A stretch of 64,000 bases of DNA from Coprobacter fastidiosus (GTDB lineage Bacteria; Bacteroidota; Bacteroidia; Bacteroidales; Coprobacteraceae): assembly GCF_030296935.1 (NCBI RefSeq), contig NZ_AP028032.1, positions 186,001 through 250,000 of the forward strand, written 5' to 3'. A program made the position numbers and the translations under genes. How positions within the stretch are numbered: the first letter of the stretch is position 1; each line of letters begins with the position of its first letter. Positions 19,401 to 27,129 of this stretch are shown here, in pieces. The notes below the pieces were generated by a model. It saw only the letters and a program-made list of their open reading frames with translations. It searched no databases and was not told where the DNA came from.

Positions 19401-20322
19401 TGAGATTACCGGAAAAATGTTGCCGATTCAAGGTAAAGCCCAAATTATCGACGGCAAAAACGGAAAGGGTTTTAAGAAAGACAAAAAAGAGACTTTTGTC
19501 GATGCAGGCGGTATGGATCTGTACCGGAAACCGTTTACTTTGGCAGCATGGGTTTATCTGAACCAGATGGATAACGGTCAGGCTATGTTCTTCGGTGGAC
19601 AAGCTCCGATGGGGGCGGATGTCGATGTAACCGGAACACGGTTGGCAGCCGGTATTTTCCAAGAAAAAACAATTCTTTCTTACGAAAATAGCGACGTTCG
19701 CGGTAACAATAAATTGCAATCGGGAAAATGGATACATTATGTTTATACCTACAATCCTGAGAAAGAAGAAGGAGCGATTTACATAGACGGTCGTTTGGAT
19801 AAGAAGGCTTTCCAGAAACCTTTTGCCGGACCACTGGAACGTATTGCCGGGTCTCAGCGTTTTTCATCAGGTAAATTTATTATAGATGATGTTCTTGTTG
19901 CCCGTACGACGATGGATGAGAAAGCCGTAAAAGAACTTTATACAAATGGTGTGGAAGCTATGCGTAAAGCTCAGAAAGTAACCGATTGGCGTCCTATGGA
20001 TTCGGCTGTTGAAAAAATGAAAGCGTGGGCAGAATTAAATGCTGGTGGAAAAATTCAGGTTTTTGTTGAGGTTGCAGATAATAGCGGAAAAGTAATCGAT
20101 TCTAAATCGGTACAGTTGAAGAGCGGAGAAAATGAATATTCTTTGGCAGGATTAAAAAAAGGTGACAAAGTTCGTTTACGTATAGATTTGTCATCTACAG
20201 CTTGGGACGGTGTCCCAGCCTTGCAAACGGTCGTTTTGGAAGGTGCTTCACCGATCCGTTGGTCGACGGTTGAAGAATGGATGAAAGGTTCTGCTTCTAA
20301 TTCTTTGTTAATAGGATTGTGA
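16471..20322 (+). CDS. Secreted GH3 beta-glycosidase with C-terminal LamG-type domain
   Basis: The 1283-residue protein has a signal peptide (MKKTWRIVLPALLVGSFISF) and a full GH3 catalytic core: N-terminal barrel ~75-400 (GLHGQSYATGSTIFPHGINM, KHFAGHGQPVGGRDSH), nucleophile Asp296 in GFVVSDCSG, C-terminal sandwich ~400-640, and a fibronectin-III-like domain ending near 760. It then continues for about 500 residues: two Ig/CARDB-like beta domains (~775-945), a LamG/concanavalin-like domain (~955-1140, PFTLAAWVYLNQMDNGQAMF) and a C-terminal beta domain. Typical Bacteroidetes GH3 enzymes stop near 750-870 residues, so this tail is an accessory region, possibly for binding glycan. It likely cleaves beta-linked oligosaccharides in the periplasm. 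Exact substrate is unknown. The divergent Kelch/SARP gene is a candidate regulator. Confidence 0.9.
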   Translation: MKKTWRIVLPALLVGSFISFADTKDKREINDKAVTEEICPCEMEGMDPEEAYNRSMANAGISQQVSKETPKYLNPNIPIEERIDDLLPRLTLEEKVIQLSDSWGSKGIARLKIPAMLKTEGLHGQSYATGSTIFPHGINMGSTFDTELIQEVGKATAIEAKAANLRVSWSPVLDVARDARWGRVEETYGEDPYLVGRIGVAWIKGFQGEHMFACPKHFAGHGQPVGGRDSHDYGLSDRVMRNIHLAPFRDVIKEANAFGVMAAYGLWNGVPDNGSKELLQKILREEWGFEGFVVSDCSGPENIQRKQSVVGTMEEAAAMAVRAGVDIECGSAYKKALASAVKKGIIKESELDANLRRVFRAKMRLGLFDRPSIENMVWNKLPEYDTPEHRALARKVAVKSTVLLKNENNLLPLDKNIKTIAVIGPNADQGQTGDYSAKYAPGQIISVLEGVKNHVSPSTKVLYAQGCTQLDMDTTGFAEAVNIAKQADAVILVVGDNSNRHENGNKKSTTGENVDGATLEIPGVQRQLIKAVEATGKPVVLVLVNGKPFTLTWEDENIESILETWYPGEEGGNATADIIFGDENPSGRLPISFPRHPGQLPLWYNYETSGRNYDYYDMPFTPLYRFGHGLSYTTFRYSNLKATTKSGDPGFVTVSVDIENTGKRPGEEVAQLYITDLVASVNTAVIDLKGFKRVFLKPGEKKTVTFELNPYLLSLLNPDMKRVLEAGKFRMHVGGVCPEPPKGSTEHKQKIGFKDPSQGISGEFTVDKDYKADFEYTVSAPKSVKGGESFKVVVKVKNSGNLLDIADVKLYGNSFLDDRRAEIEAGETKEMVFDVQIYASGNQTLTVILDDQIKSVPLKVSKVPAKLVLEGSSINMTEKGEMVYVAEARNVGSEPFNKSLDVKVEGVTVASQPLRLDAGASQRVEIKYAFPRSGTFRVKVGTEAEQQLIVPGGIGLALQDPLAYITFEGATDKEVKNEITGKMLPIQGKAQIIDGKNGKGFKKDKKETFVDAGGMDLYRKPFTLAAWVYLNQMDNGQAMFFGGQAPMGADVDVTGTRLAAGIFQEKTILSYENSDVRGNNKLQSGKWIHYVYTYNPEKEEGAIYIDGRLDKKAFQKPFAGPLERIAGSQRFSSGKFIIDDVLVARTTMDEKAVKELYTNGVEAMRKAQKVTDWRPMDSAVEKMKAWAELNAGGKIQVFVEVADNSGKVIDSKSVQLKSGENEYSLAGLKKGDKVRLRIDLSSTAWDGVPALQTVVLEGASPIRWSTVEEWMKGSASNSLLIGL

Positions 20323-20353
20323 ATCGTAAGTATATAGAGTTAGTTTGTTGAGT

Positions 20354-20390
20354 AAAGGCGGTGTTCCGTTGCGGGATACCGCCTTTCTTT
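20354..20390 (+). terminator. Terminator after the GH3 gene
   Basis: AAAGGCGGTGTTCC pairs with GGGATACCGCCTTT (small internal mismatch) across GTTGC and is followed by CTTTT. Confidence 0.8.
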
Positions 20391-20446
20391 TAGACAGACT
20401 TTAATATTCCCGAATCTATATGATCATTGATTTGAAATAAGATTTA

Positions 20447-20454
20447 TATCTTTG
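20447..20454 (+). promoter_or_regulatory. Putative -7 box of the MATE gene
   Basis: TATCTTTG matches TAnnTTTG, 27 bp upstream of the start codon. It is the same octamer found in the crRNA-strand repeats of the CRISPR array, which supports reading that octamer as a promoter element. Confidence 0.5.
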
Positions 20455-20481
20455 CAACCTTTAATTTGATTAGGGTGTAGT

Positions 20482-21837
20482 ATGCTGAAAAAAACATTTC
20501 GATTATACAGGGATCATTATGTAGCATTGTTGAGATTGGGAGTCCCGATTATGATAGGACAGTTGGGGATTATCATTGTTGGATTTGCCGATAATATGAT
20601 GGTCGGTCATCATACTTCGGAGGAGTTGGCTGCAGCATCTTTTGTAAATAATCTTTTTAATCTTCCGTTGATGTTTGCTTTAGGCTTTTCTCTGGGGCTT
20701 ACTCCGTTGATCGGGAATCTGGTCGGAAAAAATCAGGTAGCAAAAGCCGGTCAGACTCTTCGATATGGTCTTATCGCCAATTTGCTTTTAGCGATTTTAC
20801 TGATCGGGGTTATGTCCGTAGTTTATGTTAATATAGACCGGATGGGACAACCGGAAGAACTTTTGCCTTTAATTAAACCCTATTTCTTGATTCATTTGTC
20901 GGGTTTGATTTTTATCATGCTATTTAATGCTTTCAAGCAATTTGCCGATGGCATTATGGATACTCGTATCTCGATGTACATACTTTTGTGTGGTAATGTG
21001 CTGAATATTATAGGTAACTATTTATTGATATTCGGCCCGGGTTTTTTCCCAGAACTTGGACTGCTCGGAGCAGGATTCTCTACATTATTATCTCGTATTT
21101 TCACGTTGTCGGTTTTTGTGTATCTGTTTTTCTTTACGTCTCGTTATGGCAGATTTAAAGAAGGCTTTCGTCATCTTAAAGGTGATTCGGGGAAACAATT
21201 GCTTCATTTAACCAAAATGGGAATGCCTATTGCTTTGCAAATGGGGATGGAAACCGGATCTTTCAATTTGAGTGTCATTATGATGGGATGGATCGGTACG
21301 GCAGCATTGGCGGCACATCAGGCAGTTGCAACTTTTACTACAATCGGTTTTATGCTTTATTACGGTATCGGGTCGGCTATTACGATTTTGGTAAGTAATG
21401 CTAAAGGATCAGGAGAAATGAATAAAGTAAGATCGATAGCAAATGCCGGATTTCATGTAATAATTCTTTTGGCCGTATGTATTGTAATCATAATGGCTTT
21501 GTTCCGACAACAGGTAGGTTATCTGTTTACAGATTCGGAAGAAGTGAACGGAATCGTAGCATTGTTGATAATACCGACTATGGTATATCAGTTCGGAGAT
21601 GGCTTACAAGTTGCGTATGCGAATGCTTTAAGGGGAATAGGAGATGTGAAACCGATGGCCTTGATTGCGTTTGTCAGTTATTTCCTTGTATGTTTACCTG
21701 CGGCATATTTATTTGGCTTTGTTTGTCGGGGTGGTGCTATGGGTATCTGGTGGGGATTTCCGATTGGTCTGACTTTGGCAGGAGTCATGTTTTATTCTCG
21801 TTTTAGATATAAGATGAAGAATTCGAAAATCGTGTAG
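20482..21837 (+). CDS. MATE family efflux transporter
   Basis: This 451-residue integral membrane protein has about 12 hydrophobic helices arranged in two homologous halves, as expected for MATE (DinF/NorM-like) cation-coupled drug exporters. Signatures include VPIMIGQLGIIIVGFADNMM near the N-terminus, GFSLGLTPLIGNLVGKNQ, and the matching second-half region GMPIALQMGMETGSFNLSV. Length is normal. It is a single-gene unit with its own promoter-like box and a strong convergent terminator. The substrate cannot be inferred. Confidence 0.93.
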   Translation: MLKKTFRLYRDHYVALLRLGVPIMIGQLGIIIVGFADNMMVGHHTSEELAAASFVNNLFNLPLMFALGFSLGLTPLIGNLVGKNQVAKAGQTLRYGLIANLLLAILLIGVMSVVYVNIDRMGQPEELLPLIKPYFLIHLSGLIFIMLFNAFKQFADGIMDTRISMYILLCGNVLNIIGNYLLIFGPGFFPELGLLGAGFSTLLSRIFTLSVFVYLFFFTSRYGRFKEGFRHLKGDSGKQLLHLTKMGMPIALQMGMETGSFNLSVIMMGWIGTAALAAHQAVATFTTIGFMLYYGIGSAITILVSNAKGSGEMNKVRSIANAGFHVIILLAVCIVIIMALFRQQVGYLFTDSEEVNGIVALLIIPTMVYQFGDGLQVAYANALRGIGDVKPMALIAFVSYFLVCLPAAYLFGFVCRGGAMGIWWGFPIGLTLAGVMFYSRFRYKMKNSKIV

Positions 21838-21858
21838 TCTGGAGTTGTCCGGTAATGT

Positions 21859-21908
21859 AAAATATTCCGTACTATCCGGACATTCTACCGGATAGTACGG
21901 AATATTTT
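21859..21908. terminator. Perfect bidirectional terminator hairpin
   Basis: A perfect 21-bp stem (left arm begins AAAATATTCCGTACTATCC) closes an 8-nt loop (ACATTCTA). It lies between the convergent MATE and outer-membrane lipoprotein genes. Confidence 0.85.
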
Positions 21909-21917
21909 GATTATTTA

Positions 21918-22919
21918 TTATCTGTCTCCGAAATAAAAACGGATACCCCCAAGTAAATTAAACCGGTTTAAGTTTATTCTGTCATAGTCGTTATAAACTA
22001 TGGTACTATGTACATTTTCCATCTTTATGTTTTTCAGGAATGCAGAACCTATGATTTCATTGAATGAGATACCTATTCCCATGTGTTTGTTAAGTTTATA
22101 TTCGATTCCGATTCCATAATTAAACCCGATAGTCGATACATAGGTTTTTCCTTTTTCAATTCCTGAAGATATTTTGTCTGAGAATTTTAAATATCCGATA
22201 CCGACTTCTCCGTTTATCATCCATTTTTTATTGAACGAATATTTTGTACAAAATAAAGGTGCGATATATAAAAATAAGACATTATGATCCATGTTCGTCT
22301 TTTCGTAATAACTGTCAGAACTGTACCCTGAATAAAAAATTCCCCATCCGAAATTTTTAATATAATGATGGAATGCCAAATCCCATGCAAGTCCGGAAGT
22401 CAGTTTATCATCGAATTGTTTATCTGTCCCAGTGAGCCCTTCTGTTTTAGGTAACCATCCGTAACCGACATTGAATGAAAAATCGACTCTTGGAGGTAAA
22501 GGGCGTACTTTGTTCAAGACATTATTTACACTATAATTGTAGAATGTCGTTTGTGTGTTGTATGTAGAATCGGATATACCGGATTTGAGAATATTTCCTG
22601 AAATTTGGTGGCAGGAACTTGCGACACCCGGTAAAAGGTGATCGGTGATTTGCAGAATATCTCCTCCGGCTTTTCTTGTTTCTTCTTTGGCTATTTTCAG
22701 TACTTGATCATATCGGCATCGAATAGTAAAACTTCGGTCTAAAATAGCAACTTGTCCTATCAAAGTTGCAGCGACCGGGACTTTTTCTCCCTCATTTACG
22801 ACCATAATTGTATCTTCTTGAGATAAAGACGGATATTCCTGTATCTTGTTTAATACAATTTTAGGAGAACAGGAAAAAAGAGTACATAATAATACTCCGG
22901 CAAGAATTTTATTTTTCAT
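21918..22919 (-). CDS. Outer-membrane beta-barrel-type lipoprotein, function unknown
   Basis: The 333-residue product starts with a lipoprotein signal peptide (MKNKILAGVLLCTLFSC). Residues ~30-120 form a small soluble domain with conserved-looking cysteines (FTIRCRYDQVLKIAKEET, then SSCHQISGN). Residues ~140-333 alternate aromatic and glycine-rich strands (FSFNVGYGWLP, INGEVGIGYLKFS, FNLLGGIRFYFGDR), which suggests an eight-strand-like outer-membrane barrel. It has no close assignment to a named family that I recognise. It is transcribed alone and convergently with the MATE gene. Confidence 0.65.
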   Translation of the reverse strand: MKNKILAGVLLCTLFSCSPKIVLNKIQEYPSLSQEDTIMVVNEGEKVPVAATLIGQVAILDRSFTIRCRYDQVLKIAKEETRKAGGDILQITDHLLPGVASSCHQISGNILKSGISDSTYNTQTTFYNYSVNNVLNKVRPLPPRVDFSFNVGYGWLPKTEGLTGTDKQFDDKLTSGLAWDLAFHHYIKNFGWGIFYSGYSSDSYYEKTNMDHNVLFLYIAPLFCTKYSFNKKWMINGEVGIGYLKFSDKISSGIEKGKTYVSTIGFNYGIGIEYKLNKHMGIGISFNEIIGSAFLKNIKMENVHSTIVYNDYDRINLNRFNLLGGIRFYFGDR

Positions 22920-23007
22920 GGATATGTGTGTATATAGTTTGTGTATTGCAAATATAATAAAAGTATGTTGTAATTTTCAATTATAAACACTTGTTTTTTT
23001 TGAATAA

Positions 23008-23051
23008 AAAGCGGGCGCAAAGACTTTGTATAAAACCTTTGCGCCCGCTTT
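23008..23051 (-). terminator. Terminator of the S9 peptidase gene
   Basis: AAAGCGGGCGCAAAG and CTTTGCGCCCGCTTT form a perfect 15-bp stem. On the minus strand it is followed by TTATTCAAAAAAA. It lies just downstream of the peptidase stop codon. Confidence 0.85.
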
Positions 23052-23068
23052 CTACGTTTGGGATAACT

Positions 23069-25171
23069 TTATTTCTTTTCTTCCGGTTTTAACCAATGGT
23101 CGAGCCAACGGAAAAATATCCGTTGCCATAAAATGGCATTTTGAGGTTGCGCAATCCAATGATTCTCATCAGGAAAGACAACCATTTCGGCAGGAACTCC
23201 TCTTAATCGAGCGGCGTTGAATGCCGACATTCCTTGAGAGGCAAGTATTCGGTAATCGTTTTCTCCATGAGTAATTAGTATAGGAGTATCCCATTGATCT
23301 ATAAAACGATGTGGAGAATTGGCATAAGAACGCTGAGCAACAGCATTGTCTTTTTCCCAATAAGCGCCACCCAAATCCCAGTTGGCAAACCACATTTCTT
23401 CTGTTTCTACATATTGTTGTTCTAAATTGAATATTCCGGCATGAGCGATAAATGCCTTGAATCGTTTTTGATGATGCCCGGCCAACCAATAAATAGAAAA
23501 ACCTCCGTAACTTGCACCGATTGCTCCAAGGCGATTCTCATCGATAAATGGTTCTGCCTTTACAGCATCGATAGCAGAGAAATAGTCTTTCATATTCTGA
23601 CCGCCGTAATCACCGCTTATTTGTTCCAGCCATTCCTGACCGAACCCGTATAACCCTCGGCGGTTAGGTGCAACAATGACATATCCGTTTGCTGCCATTA
23701 ACTGCAGGTTCCATCGATATGACCAGAACTGGCTTACAGGGCTTTGCGGACCTCCTTGGCAATATAGTAATGCCGGATATTTTTTATTCGGGTCGAAATG
23801 GGGAGGATATATGATCCATGTCAACATTTTTTTATTGTCTGTTGTGGCAATCCAGCGTTCTTCCACTTTGCCCATAGTAATTTGATCTAAAGTTTCCTTG
23901 TTCTCGAATGACAATTCCGTAATTGCTTTATCATTTAGATTGATACTATAAATTTCATCCGGTTTTGAGAAAGAATGCTGTAATACGATCAGTTGATTAT
24001 CATTTATCGGTTTTATATCGGCGTAATCGACCTGTCCGGTTGTGATCTGTTCTATTTTTTTATCATCGATATGAATGTTGAAGATTTGCTCTATTCCTTG
24101 ATATACGCTTAAGAAGTAGATCGATTGTCCGTCTTCTGCCCAATTTAACATGTCTAAGCTGTAATCGAACTCGTCTGTCAGATATTTCTTTTCTCCGTTT
24201 TGTATATCCATAACGAACAAGCGGTTTTTATCTGATTCGTATCCGTCACGTTCCATACTCATCCATGCTAAATAACGTCCGTCGGGAGAAAAACTCGGAT
24301 GCGTATCATAACCCATCATTCCTTCGGTCAGGTTTTTGGTTATTTTCGTCTCGGTATCGTATAGATAAATATCGGAGTTGGTAGATATGGAATACTCCAA
24401 TCCGGTTTTTTTTCGGCAAGTATATGCAATACTTTTACTGTCCGGAGTCCATGCAAAACCTTCTGTACCACCGAAAGGTTTCATCGGAGCTTCATACGGT
24501 TCGCCTTCGAGAATATCATTAATATTTTCTAACGTGCTGCCGTTAAAGTCTGCTATAAAAGGGTGAGGAATGGCTTCTACCCATTCGTCCCAATGTTTAT
24601 ACATGAGGTCGTCAATAACACGTCCGGTTGCTTTGGGCAGGTCCGGATAAATATCCGAGGCTCGTTGACCGTATTTTACATTCGAAAAGAATACGACCTT
24701 TTTCTCATTGGGAGAAAAGAGAAAACCGTCTATTCCTTTTTCTTGATTGCTGATTTGTTTTCGGTTCGATCCGTCGGCATCCATTATCCACAATTGAGAA
24801 CTTCCGCTTTCGGATGTCAGAAACGCTATTTGTTTTCCATTGTTGATCCATACAGCATTTTGTTCGGATTTAGGAGTATGGGTGATTTGAATTTTATTAC
24901 TTCCGTCAATGTCCATAACAAATAGTTCCCGATTGCTTTTGTTTTCGGGTATGCTCACGTATGTTACTCCATAAAGGATTTTTTTCTTATCCGGAGATAT
25001 TTCTATACCCCCGACGCGCCCAAGAGTGTACATGACTTCCGGAGTCATGATTCCGTTTTCTACTTTGGGATGGCTTTTGCCTATGATCCCTTCGCTGCTC
25101 TCTTTCTGTGTCTGACAAGCAGACAAAAGTACCGCACTTGCCATAATGAGTTTGCTGATTGGTAATTTCAT
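23069..25171 (-). CDS. S9 family prolyl oligopeptidase-type lipoprotein
   Basis: The 700-residue protein has a lipoprotein signal (ending ASAVLLSAC), a seven-bladed-propeller-like region (~40-430) with TolB/WD-type strands (IAFLTSESGSSQLWIMDADG, PSFSPDGRYLAWMS), and a C-terminal alpha/beta-hydrolase domain. The catalytic triad is visible: Ser554 in GASYGG, Asp639 in HGENDYR and His671 in DENHW. This is the dipeptidyl/acylaminoacyl peptidase arrangement, and it probably cleaves short peptides in the periplasm. The gene lies 11 bp downstream of ygiQ on the same strand, so the two may be cotranscribed, and it is followed by a strong terminator. Confidence 0.92.
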   Translation of the reverse strand: MKLPISKLIMASAVLLSACQTQKESSEGIIGKSHPKVENGIMTPEVMYTLGRVGGIEISPDKKKILYGVTYVSIPENKSNRELFVMDIDGSNKIQITHTPKSEQNAVWINNGKQIAFLTSESGSSQLWIMDADGSNRKQISNQEKGIDGFLFSPNEKKVVFFSNVKYGQRASDIYPDLPKATGRVIDDLMYKHWDEWVEAIPHPFIADFNGSTLENINDILEGEPYEAPMKPFGGTEGFAWTPDSKSIAYTCRKKTGLEYSISTNSDIYLYDTETKITKNLTEGMMGYDTHPSFSPDGRYLAWMSMERDGYESDKNRLFVMDIQNGEKKYLTDEFDYSLDMLNWAEDGQSIYFLSVYQGIEQIFNIHIDDKKIEQITTGQVDYADIKPINDNQLIVLQHSFSKPDEIYSINLNDKAITELSFENKETLDQITMGKVEERWIATTDNKKMLTWIIYPPHFDPNKKYPALLYCQGGPQSPVSQFWSYRWNLQLMAANGYVIVAPNRRGLYGFGQEWLEQISGDYGGQNMKDYFSAIDAVKAEPFIDENRLGAIGASYGGFSIYWLAGHHQKRFKAFIAHAGIFNLEQQYVETEEMWFANWDLGGAYWEKDNAVAQRSYANSPHRFIDQWDTPILITHGENDYRILASQGMSAFNAARLRGVPAEMVVFPDENHWIAQPQNAILWQRIFFRWLDHWLKPEEKK

Positions 25172-25182
25172 AAGTTTTACTA

Positions 25183-27075
25183 TTATTTGTATTTCTTCTT
25201 TTTGTATTTTGTTTTTGATGATGTTTCTGTTTTTGTATTTTTTATGGGAGGACCGTATAGACGATTGATTAGATCCGGCCGTCCCATTCTTTGCAGTTCC
25301 GATAAAATCTGTTTTCGTTGATCGGGTTTATACCAGAAAAAAAACTGCCTTTGAGCCAGTTTCTCGTTTTGGTTGCGGGCTGTATATATTTTTTCTCCCG
25401 TATAAGGGTGATATCCTGTATAATATATCTCGGTTGAAAGCGTCATCGGGGTAGGGGTGAAATCTTGAACTTGTTCGAGGTGAAAGTTTAATTTTTTTGT
25501 GATAGCGGCCAGTTCGGCCATATCCTCTTCTCTACAACCCGGATGGCTTGATATGAAATACGGAATGAGTTGTTGGTTGAGTCCGGCTTCATCGTTTATT
25601 TTTTCGAATGTCCGTTTAAATTCTTCGAATTTTTTGAAGTTAGGTTTCCGCATTAGCATCAGAACATTGTCGGACGTATGTTCCGGAGCAACCTTTAATC
25701 GTCCAGATACATGTCGGGTAATAACTTCATATGTATATTTCGAAGTACTTGCATTTACTTTTTCATCCTCATGACGGTGTTGTAATAGATCATATCTTAT
25801 CCCGCTGCCGATAAAAGACTTTTTGATTCCTTTTATTTGATCTACGCTATGATATATATCTAACAACGGAGTGTGATCGGTATATAGATTTTTGCAGACT
25901 TCGGGATGTATACAAGACGGACGTTTGCATTTACGACATATTTCCTGACAGGAACCTCGCATCTTGTACATATTGGCCGAAGGTCCTCCTAAATCGCTGA
26001 TATATCCTTTGAATCCGGGCATTTCCGTAATTTGTTTTACCTCGTTCAGAATCGATCGTTTCGAGCGGGAGGCTATGAATTTGCCTTGATGGGCGGAGAT
26101 CGTACAAAATGCACATCCTCCGAAACAGCCTCTATGTAAATTTACAGAAAACTTGATCATTTCGTATGCCGGAATGTTTTTCCCTTTATATTTAGGATGA
26201 GGCAGACGAGTATAAGGCAAGTCGAAAGAAGCGTCTATCTCGTTTTCGCTCATAGGAGGATAAGGTGGGTTTACCTTTATAACCGAGTTTTTATATTTTT
26301 GCCATAATCGGCGAGCCTCATATCGGTTCGATTCCTCTTCGACATGGAAAAAATTGCGGGATTGTTTCTTTTTGTCTTGCAAGCATTCTTCATGAGAGAA
26401 CAAAACGAGATCGGTTGCGCTTTCATGTGCGTGAGGCAACTCGTTTTCAGGTGTAATAACGGCGGTCTGTCTCAAGTCTTTGATCTGACCTGTTTTTTCA
26501 CCGTTCCGAAGCCGCTTTATCAATTCTCTGATCGGGAGTTCTCCCATACCATAGATGAGCATATCTGCTCCGCTATCGATCAAAATACTCGGTCTTAAAC
26601 GGTTTTCCCAATAGTCATAATGAGTAACTCGTCGCAGTGAGGCTTCTATGCCTCCGATAATAACCGGTATGTGGGGGTAGAGTTTTTTTAATATTTGAGT
26701 ATATACTATTGTCGGATAGTCGGGTCGCATTCCTGCTCGTCCGTCTGGAGTATAAGCATCATCGGAACGAAGTCTTTTATTTGCCGTATAATGGTTGACC
26801 ATTGAATCCATAGCTCCGGCAGAGACCCCGAAAAATAATCTGGGTTCTCCTAATTTCTTAAAGTCCCTTAGATCGTCGCGCCAGTTCGGCTGGGGAACAA
26901 TAGCGACACGTAACCCTTCGGATTCCAGAATACGTCCGATTACTGCAGCCCCGAAAGAAGGATGGTCGACATATGCATCTCCTGAGAAAAGAATTACGTC
27001 CAGATAATCCCATCCTCTGATCTCAAGCTCCTTTTTTGTAGTCGGTAACCAATCTTGTAGTTTATATTCTTTCAT
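25183..27075 (-). CDS. YgiQ family radical SAM protein
   Basis: This 630-residue protein has the YgiQ architecture: an N-terminal domain (GDAYVDHPSFGAAVIGRILE, a B12-binding-like fold), a radical SAM core with the 4Fe-4S cysteines Cys317, Cys321 and Cys324 in HRGCFGGCAFC, and the conserved GPSANMY and PEHTSDNVL segments. A second cysteine cluster (CQEICRKCKRPSCIHPEVC) may bind an additional cluster. The reaction is not established for the family. The C-terminus is a lysine-rich tail. Start ATG at 27075 gives MKEYKLQDWLPTTKKEL, typical of the family. Confidence 0.93.
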   Translation of the reverse strand: MKEYKLQDWLPTTKKELEIRGWDYLDVILFSGDAYVDHPSFGAAVIGRILESEGLRVAIVPQPNWRDDLRDFKKLGEPRLFFGVSAGAMDSMVNHYTANKRLRSDDAYTPDGRAGMRPDYPTIVYTQILKKLYPHIPVIIGGIEASLRRVTHYDYWENRLRPSILIDSGADMLIYGMGELPIRELIKRLRNGEKTGQIKDLRQTAVITPENELPHAHESATDLVLFSHEECLQDKKKQSRNFFHVEEESNRYEARRLWQKYKNSVIKVNPPYPPMSENEIDASFDLPYTRLPHPKYKGKNIPAYEMIKFSVNLHRGCFGGCAFCTISAHQGKFIASRSKRSILNEVKQITEMPGFKGYISDLGGPSANMYKMRGSCQEICRKCKRPSCIHPEVCKNLYTDHTPLLDIYHSVDQIKGIKKSFIGSGIRYDLLQHRHEDEKVNASTSKYTYEVITRHVSGRLKVAPEHTSDNVLMLMRKPNFKKFEEFKRTFEKINDEAGLNQQLIPYFISSHPGCREEDMAELAAITKKLNFHLEQVQDFTPTPMTLSTEIYYTGYHPYTGEKIYTARNQNEKLAQRQFFFWYKPDQRKQILSELQRMGRPDLINRLYGPPIKNTKTETSSKTKYKKKKYK

Positions 27076-27129
27076 TGTCGTCCGATTGTTTCTTTGTTTT
27101 ATCCGGTTTATGAAATTCAGTTTGCTGTA

